From Halomonas smyrnensis AAD6 (GTDB lineage Bacteria > Pseudomonadota > Gammaproteobacteria > Pseudomonadales > Halomonadaceae): DNA of 64,000 nt. The translations under genes were made by a program, and so were the position numbers. The first letter of the stretch is position 1, and each line of letters starts with the position of its first letter. The stretch is from contig NZ_AJKS02000001.1 of assembly GCF_000265245.1 (NCBI RefSeq), positions 248,001 to 312,000 on the forward strand, in the 5' to 3' direction. The notes under the pieces are model-generated. The model saw only the letters and a program-made list of their open reading frames with translations, had not been told where the DNA came from and did no database searches. This document shows positions 48,930-58,511 of this stretch, one piece after another.

Positions 48930-48944
48930 CGCCCCGTCGGGGCG
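48930..48944 (+). terminator. Weak hairpin after mrpG
   Basis: CGCCCC and GGGGCG pair around GTC, 25 bases past mrpG. No T tract follows. It is only a candidate 3' end for the operon. Confidence 0.4.
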
Positions 48945-49082
48945 TGTCACCCCGAGACCCGCGACGCCCCCCCCCCAGGTCGGCGAGTCGCTCGCCGCCT
49001 TCGGCCCATCCCCCCCGCCTGCCGGCCCGCAGGGTGAATCCTGCCGGCGTCGGCCGTGCCGCTTGCGTTCGCGACCATGGGA

Positions 49083-49115
49083 TATAACATGTACATAAGT
49101 TGTACCATTTTTTTT
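49083..49115 (+). promoter_or_regulatory. Photorepair operon promoter region with TGTAC boxes
   Basis: An AT-rich patch contains TATAAC (49083-49088), ATGTACAT (49089-49096), CATAAGTTGTAC (49094-49105) and a run of eight T (49108-49115). The 12-mer is identical to one before the Fe-S photolyase and hemH at 35713. If TATAAC is the -10 element, the boxes lie over the transcription start, as repressor operators often do. Confidence 0.6.
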
Positions 49116-49139
49116 ACCCTGTCCATGTCGGGTGAAGCC

Positions 49140-49301
49140 ATGCGTCGCAAGGCCGACCTTCCCTCCAAGCCCTGCCAGTGCTGCGGCCGTCCGTTCCGGT
49201 GGCGCCGCAAGTGGGCGCGCTGCTGGGAGGAGGTGCGCTATTGCAGCGACCGCTGCCGCCGCGAGGCCAGACGCCTTTCGCGCAGCGAGGACGGGGCATG
49301 A
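49140..49301 (+). CDS. DUF2256 small zinc-ribbon-like protein
   Basis: A 53-residue basic protein with two cysteine pairs, CQCC and YCSDRC, around [17 protein letters not shown], the DUF2256 pattern. It probably binds zinc. These proteins are regularly found next to photolyase or cryptochrome genes, but their function is unknown. I use the ATG at 49140, with GGTGAAG upstream; an in-frame ATG at 49125 is possible. The photolyase starts 10 bases later. Confidence 0.85.
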   Translation: MRRKADLPSKPCQCCGRPFRWRRKWARCWEEVRYCSDRCRREARRLSRSEDGA

Positions 49302-49311
49302 GGAGGCCGTC

Positions 49312-50670
49312 ATGAGCATCGATCTCGTCTGGCTGCGCCAGGACCTGCGCCTGGCCGACAATCCGCTGTTCGCCGCGCCGCTGGGAGAGCACCTGGCCTG
49401 CGTCTATGTGCTGGATGAGCGCTGGCTGAAGGAGCGGCGCATCGGCCCGGCACGCCTCGGCTTCCTGTGGCAGAGCCTGATCGAGCTGCGCGGCCGCCTG
49501 CTCGCCCGGGGCAGCGACCTGCTGGTGCGGATCGGCGATCCGGCCGAGGAGGTGGCCGCCCTGAGCGCCGAGCTCGGCGCCCGGCGGGTGAGGGTGCGGC
49601 GCGATCCCGGCTGGGAGGAGACCCGCGCCGTCGAGCGGCTGGCGCCGCGCCTCGCCGCGGGGTGCGAGCTCGAGCGCCTGGAAGGGGGCATGCTGTTCGC
49701 CGCGGACGACCTGCCGCGGCCGGTCGCGGCGCTGCCGCCCGGCTTCTCGGGGTTCCGGCGTCGGCTCGAGGGCGTCACGCCGCAGGGCGCCGGCGCGGAG
49801 CCGGTGACGCTGCCGCCCTGGCCGCCCGATGCCTCGCGCGGGCTGCCGCCGCTGCGCTGGATCGACGTGCGGGCGGCCGAGTGGAGCGCCTCGTCCCTCG
49901 GCAGCTTCTCCTTCGCCGGCGGTGAGAGCGCCGGCCTGGCGCGGCTGGACGATTACCTGTGGGGCAGCGGCGCGGTGGCGCACTACGCCGAGACCCGCAA
50001 CGGCCTGGTCGGCGCCGACTTTTCCAGCCGGCTGTCGCCCTGGCTGGCGCTGGGCTGCCTCTCGGCCGCCCAGGTCAACGACGCCCTGGACGACTGGGAG
50101 GCGGAGCGCGGCGCCAGCGACTCGAGCCGCTGGCTGCGCTTCGAACTGCTGTGGCGGGAGTATTTCCACTGGGCCGCCTGGCAGGATGGCCGGCGACTCT
50201 ATGGCGGCGCCACGGCGCCCGGCGGGGGCGAGGACTTCGCGGCCTGGTGCCGCGGCGAGACCGGGCTGCCGTTCGTCGACGCCGGGATGCGCGAGCTGGC
50301 CGAGACCGGCTGGCTGTCGAACCGCGCCCGCCAGAACGTGGCCAGCCATCTCGTTCACGACCTGGGCGTCGACTGGCGACTGGGGGCGGCCTGGTTCGAG
50401 CGCTGCCTGATCGATCATGACGTCGCCAGCAACTGGGGCAACTGGGGCTATATCGCCGGCCGTGGCCGGCATGCCAGGGCGCATCGCTTCGACGTCCTGG
50501 ACCAGGCCGAGCGCTACGATCCCTGGGGCGACTACGTGGCCCGCTGGTGCCCCGAGCTCGCCGATCTGCCGCCCGGCAGCGCCCGCCATCGCCCCTGGCA
50601 GCACGATCCCGCGGTCTTCCTGCCGCCGCCCTCGCTGGCGACGCCGGCTCGGCGGGACGTCGCGCCATGA
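49312..50670 (+). CDS. DASH-type cryptochrome/photolyase
   Basis: A 452-residue FAD-binding photolyase-family protein. The N-terminal photolyase domain starts IDLVWLRQDLRLADNPLF. The FAD domain has YAETRNGLVGADFSSRLSPWLALGCLS and RFELLWREYFHWAAW, a pattern closest to the DASH group, and ends with NWGNWGYIAGRGRHARAHRFDVLDQAERYDPWGDYV, which is also DASH-like. DASH proteins repair cyclobutane dimers, mainly in single-stranded DNA, and may act as photoreceptors. AGGAGG lies 5 bases before the ATG at 49312. It overlaps the next gene by ATGA. Confidence 0.92.
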   Translation: MSIDLVWLRQDLRLADNPLFAAPLGEHLACVYVLDERWLKERRIGPARLGFLWQSLIELRGRLLARGSDLLVRIGDPAEEVAALSAELGARRVRVRRDPGWEETRAVERLAPRLAAGCELERLEGGMLFAADDLPRPVAALPPGFSGFRRRLEGVTPQGAGAEPVTLPPWPPDASRGLPPLRWIDVRAAEWSASSLGSFSFAGGESAGLARLDDYLWGSGAVAHYAETRNGLVGADFSSRLSPWLALGCLSAAQVNDALDDWEAERGASDSSRWLRFELLWREYFHWAAWQDGRRLYGGATAPGGGEDFAAWCRGETGLPFVDAGMRELAETGWLSNRARQNVASHLVHDLGVDWRLGAAWFERCLIDHDVASNWGNWGYIAGRGRHARAHRFDVLDQAERYDPWGDYVARWCPELADLPPGSARHRPWQHDPAVFLPPPSLATPARRDVAP

Positions 50671-51140
50671 ACGCCGATCGCGATGACCCGGAGCGGGGCG
50701 CCCGCCGCCCCGGCATGAACGGACTCGGCGTCGCCGGGCTGGTGCCGTTCGTCGTGACCCTGCCGGCGGCCTACCTGGCATCGCCGCCGGGGCAGGCCCT
50801 CGCCATCCAGGCCTTCCTCGCCTACGGCGCGGTGATCCTGTCCTTTCTCGGCGGGGTGCACTGGGGACTGGCGCTGGCCGGCGCCGGCGGGCCCGAACCC
50901 GCGGGCCGCCGCCTGGTCGTGGGCGTGCTGCCGAGCCTGGTCGCCTGGCCGGCGCTGCTGCTCGCGCCGCCGGCCGCCGCCGCGACGCTGCTGGCCGGCT
51001 TCGTCGCCCTGCGCCTCTACGAGGCGGGCCCCGGCGCCGCGGGGCTGCCGGGCGACTATCGGCGGCTTCGCACTCGACTGACCGCCGTCGTGGCGGCCTG
51101 CCATCTGGCACTGATCGCGAGGCTGCTGCTGCTGGCCTGA
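50667..51140 (+). CDS. DUF3429 membrane protein
   Basis: A 157-residue protein with four to five hydrophobic segments and the DUF3429 block FLAYGAVILSFLGGVHWGLAL, ending in RRLRTRLTAVVAACHLALIA. Function is unknown. Its ATG overlaps the photolyase stop (ATGA), so it is part of the photorepair operon. A second ATG at 50715 would remove the charged N-terminus. Confidence 0.85.
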   Translation: MNADRDDPERGARRPGMNGLGVAGLVPFVVTLPAAYLASPPGQALAIQAFLAYGAVILSFLGGVHWGLALAGAGGPEPAGRRLVVGVLPSLVAWPALLLAPPAAAATLLAGFVALRLYEAGPGAAGLPGDYRRLRTRLTAVVAACHLALIARLLLLA

Positions 51141-51192
51141 ACGGGCGTTCTGCGCGATCATCGGGGGCCATTTTCGTCAAGGAACGTCGTCG

Positions 51193-52497
51193 ATGTTGCC
51201 CCCGTTACTGCTCCTCGTGCTGCTCTGCGCCGGCCTGGCCGGCTGCCAGGGTCTCACCCCGCCGCGCGCCGAAGCCGCCTCTTCCGCGGCCACTCCCGTT
51301 GGCTCTCCCTCGGCCGATGCCGCCGCCACGGCGATGACGGACGAGGCGGCGCCCGCCGTGCGGCCCGAGGCCGTGGGCGACTTCGACGACTGGCGCCGCG
51401 ACTTCCGCCGCCTGGCGAGCGACGAGGGCCTCGGCGAGGCCGCCCTGGCGCGCATCGACGCGCTGCGCTATCTGCCCCGGGTCATCGAACTGGATCGGCG
51501 TCAGCCGGAGTTCGTGCGCCCGATCTGGGAGTACCTCGACGGGGCGGTGTCGACGAACCGGGTGAGCACCGGTCGCGATCGGCTCGTGGCCCATCGCCGC
51601 ACGGCCGAACGCGCCGAGGAACGCTACGGCGTGCCGGCCGAGGTGCTGGTGGCGATCTGGGGCATCGAGAGCAGCTACGGCGGCTATCAGGGCGAGGTCT
51701 CGACCCTCGATGCCCTGGCGACCCTGGCCCATGACGGCCGCCGCCGCGACTTCGCCCGCGGCGAGCTGCTGGCGGCGCTGCGCATCCTCGAGGCCGGCGA
51801 CGTGCCGGCCGAGCGCATGGTCGGCTCCTGGGCCGGCGCCATGGGCCATCCGCAGTTCCTGCCGTCGAGCTACCTGGCCCACGCGGTTGACGGCGACGGC
51901 GACGGCCGCCGCGATATCTGGGGCAGCGTCCCCGATGCCCTGACCTCGATCGCCGCCTATCTCGCCGAGGCCGGCTGGCGCGCCGACGAACCCTGGGGCC
52001 TGGAGGTCGCGCTGCCGGACGACTTCGATTATTCGCTGACGGGCGATACCACCCGCCGCAGCGCCGACGACTGGGCCGCGAGGGGCGTGCGGCCGCGCGC
52101 CGGCGAGGCGCTGCCCGCACTGGACGAGGCCGCGCTGATCGCGCCGGCCGGCGCACGGGGGCCGGCCTTCCTGGTCGGCCACAACTTCCGCGTCATTCGC
52201 CGCTACAACAACGCCACCAGCTATGCGCTGGCGGTGGCCACGCTGGGCGACGCCATCGACGGGCGTCCCGCGGTCCAGGGCGACTGGCCCCGCGAGGAGC
52301 CGGCGCTCAAGCGCACCCAGGTGCTGGAGCTGCAGCGGCGGCTCAACGCCCGCGGCCACGAGGTCGGCGAGGCCGACGGCATCCTCGGGCCCAATACCCG
52401 GCGCGGCCTGCGGGCCTTCCAGCGCGAGATCGGCGTGACGCCGGACGGCTTCGCCACCCTGGGGCTGCTGGAGCGGCTGCGGGAGGTGGGCTCATGA
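51193..52497 (+). CDS. MltB-family lytic murein transglycosylase lipoprotein
   Basis: A 434-residue cell-wall enzyme that cleaves peptidoglycan glycan strands to anhydro-muropeptides. A lipoprotein signal ends in LAGC with the lipidated Cys at position 18, so the protein is membrane-anchored and periplasmic. An Ala/Pro-rich linker precedes the SLT/MltB domain, with the catalytic Glu in IWGIESSYGGYQG (about residue 159) and the family blocks SWAGAMGHPQFLPSSY and DIWGSVPDALTSIAAYL. A peptidoglycan-binding domain (LQRRLNARGHEVGEADGILGPNTRRGLRAFQ) lies at the C-terminus. It overlaps the next gene by 4 bases. Confidence 0.93.
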   Translation: MLPPLLLLVLLCAGLAGCQGLTPPRAEAASSAATPVGSPSADAAATAMTDEAAPAVRPEAVGDFDDWRRDFRRLASDEGLGEAALARIDALRYLPRVIELDRRQPEFVRPIWEYLDGAVSTNRVSTGRDRLVAHRRTAERAEERYGVPAEVLVAIWGIESSYGGYQGEVSTLDALATLAHDGRRRDFARGELLAALRILEAGDVPAERMVGSWAGAMGHPQFLPSSYLAHAVDGDGDGRRDIWGSVPDALTSIAAYLAEAGWRADEPWGLEVALPDDFDYSLTGDTTRRSADDWAARGVRPRAGEALPALDEAALIAPAGARGPAFLVGHNFRVIRRYNNATSYALAVATLGDAIDGRPAVQGDWPREEPALKRTQVLELQRRLNARGHEVGEADGILGPNTRRGLRAFQREIGVTPDGFATLGLLERLREVGS

Positions 52498-53138
52498 GGC
52501 GCGCGGCGTGGTGCCTGGCGGCGGCGCTGTGGTCGGGGCTGGTCCTGGCCGAGGCGCCGGATCGCACCGTGGGCTGGGTCGAGCCGGTGACCCTGATGCC
52601 CTGGAACCTGCCCTTCGAGGCCAAGCTGGACAGCGGGGCGCTGACCTCGTCGCTGGACGCGCGGGACATCGAGCGCTTCGAGCGCGACGGCGAATCCTGG
52701 GTGCGCTTCCGGCTGCATTTCGATGACGAGGACAAGGGCGAGACCTTCGCCATGACCCTCGAGCGGCCGCGGGTGCGGCGCCTGACGGTGCGCGGCGCCG
52801 GCGGCACCGACGATCGGCCGGTGGTGCTGATGGATGTGTGCGTGGACGGCGTGCGCTACGAGGAGGAGTTCAGCCTGCGCGACCGCTCGGAGATGACCTA
52901 CCCGATCCTGCTGGGGCGCCGCACCATCGGCCACCTGGGGCGACTGGACGTGGCCAGCACCCATCTGACCGAGCCCGGCTGCGACGGCGATGCGCCGCGC
53001 AAGCCCCATCGGCCGGACGAGGAGGCGTCCGGCGATGACGGGGCGAGCGAAGCGCACGAGGAGAAGGGGGAGGCCGACGGCGCCGAGGCGTCGTCGTCAT
53101 CGGCCGCCGAGCCCGAGGACGCACCGGCGTCAGAATAA
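52494..53138 (+). CDS. RimK/LysX-type retropepsin-like putative protease
   Basis: A 214-residue protein with a probable signal peptide (residues 1-20, ending VLAEA). It has the family's aspartic-protease-like site KLDSGALTSSLDA near residue 45, followed by RFRLHFDD, RPVVLMDVCVDGVRYEEEFSLRDRSEMTYPILLGRRTI, which fit the RimK/LysX or ATP-dependent zinc protease family. The last 45 residues are a disordered tail dominated by Glu, Asp, Ala and Ser. Its end overlaps convergent rsmE by 9 bases. Confidence 0.85.
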   Translation: MRRAAWCLAAALWSGLVLAEAPDRTVGWVEPVTLMPWNLPFEAKLDSGALTSSLDARDIERFERDGESWVRFRLHFDDEDKGETFAMTLERPRVRRLTVRGAGGTDDRPVVLMDVCVDGVRYEEEFSLRDRSEMTYPILLGRRTIGHLGRLDVASTHLTEPGCDGDAPRKPHRPDEEASGDDGASEAHEEKGEADGAEASSSSAAEPEDAPASE

Positions 53139-53843
53139 CCGCGCCAGCAGGGCGGTGACCGCGGTCTCCACGCGCAGGATGCGCGGGCCCATGTGGACGC
53201 CGTGGCAGCCGGCCTCGACCAGCTTCTCCACTTCCCAGGGAATGAAGCCGCCCTCGGGGCCCACCACCAGCAGCGTCGGCGCCTCGACCCCGCGGGGGCA
53301 GGCGTCCGGCATGCCGGGATGGGCCAGCAGCCCGCGGCGGCCGGCCAGCAGCCCCGGCAGGTCGTCCTCGACGAAGGGGCGGAAGCCCTTGGCCAGGGTC
53401 ACGCGCGGCGGGCGGGTGTCCCGGGCCTGCTCCAGGCCCAGCTCCAGATGGCGGCGGATCTTGTCCTCGGACAGCTCCGGCGACTGCCAGTAGCTCTTCT
53501 CCACCCGTTTGGTGTTCAGAAGCGTCAGCTCCTTCACCCCGAGCGCGGTCACGTGTTCCAGGGTGCGCGCCAGCATCCGCGGCCGCGGCAGGGCCAGCAC
53601 CAGATGCACCGGCAGCGGCGCCGGCGGGGCCTGGTCGAGGGCGGAGACGTCGAACACCGCCTCCGTGTCGTTCAGGGTCAAGAGCTCGCCGCGCCCCAGG
53701 GCGCCGCCCTCGATGCCCAGCGTCATGGCGTCGCCTTCGCGGGCCCGGTGGACCTCGCGCAGATGGGCGAGCCGTCGCGGGTCGCGCACCCGGGCCAGGC
53801 GGTCGTTCTCGATGTCGTCGGGCGAGAGCAGGATCAGGTTCAT
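53130..53843 (-). CDS. rsmE: 16S rRNA m3U1498 methyltransferase RsmE
   Basis: A 237-residue SPOUT enzyme that methylates U1498 in the decoding region. The PUA-like N-terminal domain ends near residue 75. The catalytic domain carries LVLALPRPRMLARTLEHVTALGV, LVVGPEGGFIPWEVEKLVEAG (SAM site) and GPRILRVETAVTALLA. The start MNLILLSPDDIENDR is chosen over a long upstream frame. Convergent with the RimK/LysX-type gene. Confidence 0.93.
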   Translation of the reverse strand: MNLILLSPDDIENDRLARVRDPRRLAHLREVHRAREGDAMTLGIEGGALGRGELLTLNDTEAVFDVSALDQAPPAPLPVHLVLALPRPRMLARTLEHVTALGVKELTLLNTKRVEKSYWQSPELSEDKIRRHLELGLEQARDTRPPRVTLAKGFRPFVEDDLPGLLAGRRGLLAHPGMPDACPRGVEAPTLLVVGPEGGFIPWEVEKLVEAGCHGVHMGPRILRVETAVTALLARLF

Positions 53844-53945
53844 GGGGCCTCGTGGTGCCGGTATGCCTTGCATGAAGGGTGGGGCGGTGCACAATACCTG
53901 CATGAGGAGGCATCCGCCCACCCGATTCGAACCGAGGAGAGCGCC

Positions 53946-54395
53946 GTGCGCGTGATTCGCAAGTATGCCAACCGCAGGCTCTATGATACCGAACAGAGCC
54001 GCTACGTGACCCTCGAGGACCTGCGCAAGCTGATCCTCGACGAGGTGCCCTTCCGGGTCGAGGATGCCAAGAGCGGCGAGGACCTGACCCGCACCATCCT
54101 GCTGACCATCATCATCGAGCAGGAGCAGGCCGACGGCGACGCCCAGGTGTTCTCCAACGACCTGCTGGCGCAGTTCATCCGCGTCTACAACATGGCTCAG
54201 CCGCTGCCGCTGGCGCGCTACCTGGAGCAGGGCACGCAGCTGATGATGGAGCAGCAGAAGCACCTGCAGGACCAGTGGCAGCAGGCCATGCGCCACACGC
54301 CGATGGAGATGATGCGCGAGCTGGCCGAGGAGAACATGCGCTTCTGGCAGCAGAACCTCGGCGGCAAGGGCCGCAAGGACGACGACGAGTCCTGA
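53946..54395 (+). CDS. phaR: Polyhydroxyalkanoate synthesis regulator (PhaR family)
   Basis: A 149-residue transcriptional repressor whose N-terminal DNA-binding domain, VIRKYANRRLYDTEQSRYVTLEDL, is highly conserved, followed by the PHB-accumulation domain repeat. The start is a GTG (valine read as Met) after AGGAGA; no ATG precedes the conserved start. PhaR binds PHA granules and represses phasin and synthesis genes, so its presence implies PHA storage in this organism. The C-terminus is a Gln/Glu-rich helix (residues 95-140). No phasin or synthase gene lies in the window. Confidence 0.92.
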   Translation: MRVIRKYANRRLYDTEQSRYVTLEDLRKLILDEVPFRVEDAKSGEDLTRTILLTIIIEQEQADGDAQVFSNDLLAQFIRVYNMAQPLPLARYLEQGTQLMMEQQKHLQDQWQQAMRHTPMEMMRELAEENMRFWQQNLGGKGRKDDDES

Positions 54396-54421
54396 TGGCG
54401 TGTCGATGCTCTCGGGGCTGA

Positions 54422-54497
54422 TCCGGCGACAGGTCGCCGAGGGGCGCTGTGAACCCTTCCCTGGGCGCTACTTTTGCCATCCATGGCAAAAACCCCC
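54422..54497 (-). repeat. 76-bp dispersed palindromic element, copy 2
   Basis: The reverse complement aligns without gaps to 28935-29010 (65 of 76 identical by eye). Inverted repeats inside it are TTTTGCCA / TGGCAAAA around TCCA and GGCGAC / GTCGCC. It lies between phaR and purD, outside genes. Differences in the hairpin tips (CAT...ATG against CAG...AAG) leave the outer pairing intact. Confidence 0.85.
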
Positions 54498-54583
54498 TCT
54501 TTGACCTGCCCCCGGCGCCCCGCGCGGCGCTTCGGTAGGCCGGCGTATCGAAGCTGAAGGCGGCGCCGGCGGCCGCTTTCTGG

Positions 54584-54589
54584 CATAAT
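54584..54589 (+). promoter_or_regulatory. Possible -10 element for purD
   Basis: CATAAT, within GGCATAATG, lies 52 bases before the purD ATG, in the only AT-rich part of the gap. No clear -35 or PurR site is seen. Confidence 0.4.
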
Positions 54590-54640
54590 GCGGCGACGTT
54601 TTTCCCGTGTTATCCCCCTGTAAGTGAGGTAGAGCAGCGG

Positions 54641-55936
<1,296 letters not shown>

Positions 55937-55988
55937 GCCCGCGAGCCCGATCCCCCACGACGTCGCACATTCACCACCAGGAGGCGGC

Positions 55989-56423
55989 ATGGAGCGTGTG
56001 AAACTGGAGTTCCCCGAGGCGGACATCCTGCACCGGCACCCGCTGTCGGTGCGCATCACCGACATGAACTACGGCCGGCACCTCGGCCATGACGCCGTGG
56101 TGTCGCTGATGCACGAGGCCCGCGTCCATGCCCTGGCCGCCCGCTCGCTCGCCGAGGGCGACATGGCCGGCTATCCGTGCGTGGCGGCCGATCTGGCGGT
56201 GCAGTATCAGGCCGAGTCGCGCTGGCCCGAGGCGCTGGAGGTGGACACCGCCATTCCGGCGCCGGGGCGCCGCGCGATCGCCGTCTACCATCGCATCCGG
56301 CGGCTCGCCGACGATCGCCCCGTGGCCACGGGGCGCATCAACCTGATGCTGGTGGACCCCGCCACCGGCCGCCCGGTGGCGGTGCCCGACCTCGTGCGCG
56401 AGCGTCTCGCGGGGGCGAGCTGA
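55989..56423 (+). CDS. Acyl-CoA thioesterase, hotdog fold
   Basis: A 144-residue protein of the 4HBT/FabZ-like hotdog superfamily. The block RITDMNYGRHLGHDAVVSLMHEARVHAL, with the Asn/Asp-type catalytic residue, and AADLAVQYQAESRWPEALEVDT match bacterial acyl-CoA thioesterases. Its substrate cannot be told. The stop overlaps the prkB start by one base (TGATG). Confidence 0.87.
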   Translation: MERVKLEFPEADILHRHPLSVRITDMNYGRHLGHDAVVSLMHEARVHALAARSLAEGDMAGYPCVAADLAVQYQAESRWPEALEVDTAIPAPGRRAIAVYHRIRRLADDRPVATGRINLMLVDPATGRPVAVPDLVRERLAGAS

Positions 56424-57295
56424 TGTCGCGCGAGTATCCGATCATCGCCGTGACCGGCTCCTCCGGGGCCGGCACCACCACGGTCAAGCGTACCTTCGAG
56501 CGCATGTTCGCCCGCGAGGACCTGCATGCCGCCTTCGTCGACGGCGACGCCTTCCATCGCTACACCCGTCAGGAGCTGGCGCGGATCTTCCGCGAGGAGC
56601 CCGAGCGCAAGGACGAGCTGTCGCACTTCGCCGTGGAGGCCAACCTGCTCGAGGAGCTCGAGGTGCTGTTCCAGGAGTACGGCGAGCACGGCACCGGCAC
56701 CTATCGGCACTATATCCACGCCGAGGACAAGTCGATGATCGAGGCCGGCTACCAGGTCGGCACCTTCACCGAATGGCAGCCGCTGCCCACCGGCACCGAC
56801 CTGCTGTTCTACGAGGGGCTGCACGGCGGCCTGGTGACGCCCGAGCACGACATCGCGCGCCACGCCGACCTGCTGGTCGGCGTGGCGCCGACCATGAACC
56901 TGGAGTGGATCCAGAAGATCGATCGCGACATGCGCTATCGTGGCTACTCCCAGGAGGCGGTGATCGACACCATCCTGGGGCGCATGGACGACTACGTGCG
57001 CTACATCCAGCCGCAGTTCTCGCGTACCCACATCAACTTCCAGCGGGTGCCGACGGTGGATACCTCGAACCCCTTCGAGGTGCAGGACATCCCCGCCGAC
57101 GCCGAGTCCTTCGTGGTGATCCGCTTCCGCGACCCGGCCACGGTGGACTTCCCCTACCTGCTGGCGATGATCCCCGATGCCTTCATGAGCCGCCCGCACA
57201 CCCTGGTGGTGCCGGGCTCGCGCATGCCGCTGGCCATGGAGCTGATCCTGGGGCCGCTGGTGCGCCACCTGCTGGCCCAGCGCCGCTTTCGCTGA
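56423..57295 (+). CDS. prkB: Phosphoribulokinase PrkB family
   Basis: A 290-residue P-loop kinase with the motif GSSGAGTTTVKRTFER near residue 12, FVDGDAFHRYTR, DLLFYEGLHGG and HADLLVGVAPTMNLEWIQKIDRD, as in E. coli PrkB and class I phosphoribulokinases. There is no RuBisCO gene in the window, so a Calvin cycle is not implied. In heterotrophs the role is unclear. It is translationally coupled to the thioesterase gene upstream. Confidence 0.92.
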   Translation: MSREYPIIAVTGSSGAGTTTVKRTFERMFAREDLHAAFVDGDAFHRYTRQELARIFREEPERKDELSHFAVEANLLEELEVLFQEYGEHGTGTYRHYIHAEDKSMIEAGYQVGTFTEWQPLPTGTDLLFYEGLHGGLVTPEHDIARHADLLVGVAPTMNLEWIQKIDRDMRYRGYSQEAVIDTILGRMDDYVRYIQPQFSRTHINFQRVPTVDTSNPFEVQDIPADAESFVVIRFRDPATVDFPYLLAMIPDAFMSRPHTLVVPGSRMPLAMELILGPLVRHLLAQRRFR

Positions 57296-57352
57296 TTCGC
57301 TTCGTTTCCCGCTGACGGCATCCGCCGTTCGTCATCCGCCGAGGAGCCCGCC

Positions 57353-57694
57353 ATGGACTGCCTGTTCTGCAAGATCATCAATCGCGAGATTCCCGCCGAC
57401 ATCGTCTACGAAGACGACGAGGTGCTGGCCTTCAACGACATCGATCCCAAGGCACCGACGCATCAGCTGATCGTTCCCAAGCGCCATATCGCCACCCTCA
57501 ACGACATCGAGGAAGACGATCTGGCGCTGGTGGGGCGGCTGCAGTTCACCGCCGCCAAGCTGGCCAGGCAGGCCGGCTTCGACGAGGACGGCTATCGGGT
57601 GGTGATGAACTGCAATGAACAGGGCGGCCAGACCGTCTATCATATTCATATGCACCTGATGGGCGGTCGACGCTTTACCTGGCCGGCTGGGTAG
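57353..57694 (+). CDS. HIT-family purine nucleoside phosphoramidase (HinT type)
   Basis: A 113-residue histidine-triad protein with the zinc- and nucleotide-binding start [20 protein letters not shown], and the catalytic HxHxHxx at HIHMHLMGG. It probably hydrolyses AMP-lysine or similar phosphoramidates. AGGAG lies 7 bases before the ATG. Confidence 0.93.
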   Translation: MDCLFCKIINREIPADIVYEDDEVLAFNDIDPKAPTHQLIVPKRHIATLNDIEEDDLALVGRLQFTAAKLARQAGFDEDGYRVVMNCNEQGGQTVYHIHMHLMGGRRFTWPAG

Positions 57695-57771
57695 TCGGCG
57701 CGCGGCGCCTGCCGCGGCTTGCGGTGTTCGACGCATCAGGTGCAGCTCGCCTCGCTCGATACCGTTTCCTC

Positions 57772-57797
57772 ACGACGCCGCCCGCGGGCGGCGTCGT
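57772..57797. other. Perfect GC-rich hairpin between hinT and coq7
   Basis: ACGACGCCGCCC pairs perfectly with GGGCGGCGTCGT around GC. No T tract follows on either strand. It lies 77 bases past the HIT gene and just before the coq7 promoter region, and may mark the transcript end. Confidence 0.6.
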
Positions 57798-57834
57798 CGC
57801 GTCCGGGGAACTGCCGGCCCCGGGGCGACTCGGT

Positions 57835-57840
57835 TACAAT
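57835..57840 (+). promoter_or_regulatory. -10 element for coq7
   Basis: TACAAT lies 26 bases before the coq7 ATG. No good -35 element is at 17 bases. Confidence 0.4.
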
Positions 57841-57866
57841 GGGTCATCATCGATTCAGGGGGTGTC

Positions 57867-58511
57867 ATGAACCGTCAGTATTCCCGTGCCGATCAGCTGG
57901 TGCGCCAGGGCGATGCCGTGCTGCGCACCCTGCTGCCGGGCGCCGCCCAGCCCTCGCGCCCGTCGCCCGCCACCCCGGAGGTGCGCGACGATGCCATGGA
58001 CGAGGCGGAACGCCGCCACGCCGAGGGCCTGATGCGCATCAACCATACCGGCGAGGTGTGCGCCCAGGCGCTCTACCAGGGCCAGGGCCTGACCGCCAAG
58101 CTGCCCGAGATCCGCGAGCAGATGGAGGAGGCCGCCCAGGAGGAGATCGATCACCTGGCTTGGTGCCAGTCGCGCCTCGAGGAGCTCGATGGCCACCCCA
58201 GCCGCCTCAATCCGCTGTTCTATGCCGCCTCGTTCGGCATGGGCGCGCTGGCCGGGGCGATCGGCGACCGCATCAGCCTCGGTTTCGTGGCCGCCACCGA
58301 GGAGCAGGTGGGCCGCCATCTCGACGCCCACATGGACGAGCTGCCGGGTGGCGATCATCGCTCCCGGGCGGTGCTGCGCCAGATGGCCATCGACGAGGCC
58401 CATCACGCCGAGCAGGCGCTGGCGGCCGGCGGCGCCCGCTTCCCGGGGCCGGTCAAGGCCGGCATGACGCTGATGTCCAGGGTGATGACCCGATCGGTCT
58501 ATAAGCTTTAA
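57867..58511 (+). CDS. coq7: Ubiquinone biosynthesis hydroxylase Coq7
   Basis: A 214-residue di-iron enzyme that hydroxylates demethoxyubiquinol (the UbiF step). The iron ligands lie in the two ferritin-like motifs: [17 protein letters not shown] and [16 protein letters not shown] in the first half, and [13 protein letters not shown] and [13 protein letters not shown] in the second, with the Glu and His spacing expected. GGGGGTG precedes the ATG. It is convergent with speD, across a tandem repeat and a strong terminator. Confidence 0.94.
   Translation: MNRQYSRADQLVRQGDAVLRTLLPGAAQPSRPSPATPEVRDDAMDEAERRHAEGLMRINHTGEVCAQALYQGQGLTAKLPEIREQMEEAAQEEIDHLAWCQSRLEELDGHPSRLNPLFYAASFGMGALAGAIGDRISLGFVAATEEQVGRHLDAHMDELPGGDHRSRAVLRQMAIDEAHHAEQALAAGGARFPGPVKAGMTLMSRVMTRSVYKL

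Noticed and set aside
56423..57295. Calvin cycle in this organism
   Set aside because: The gene is of the PrkB type also found in heterotrophs such as E. coli, and no other Calvin-cycle gene is in the window.
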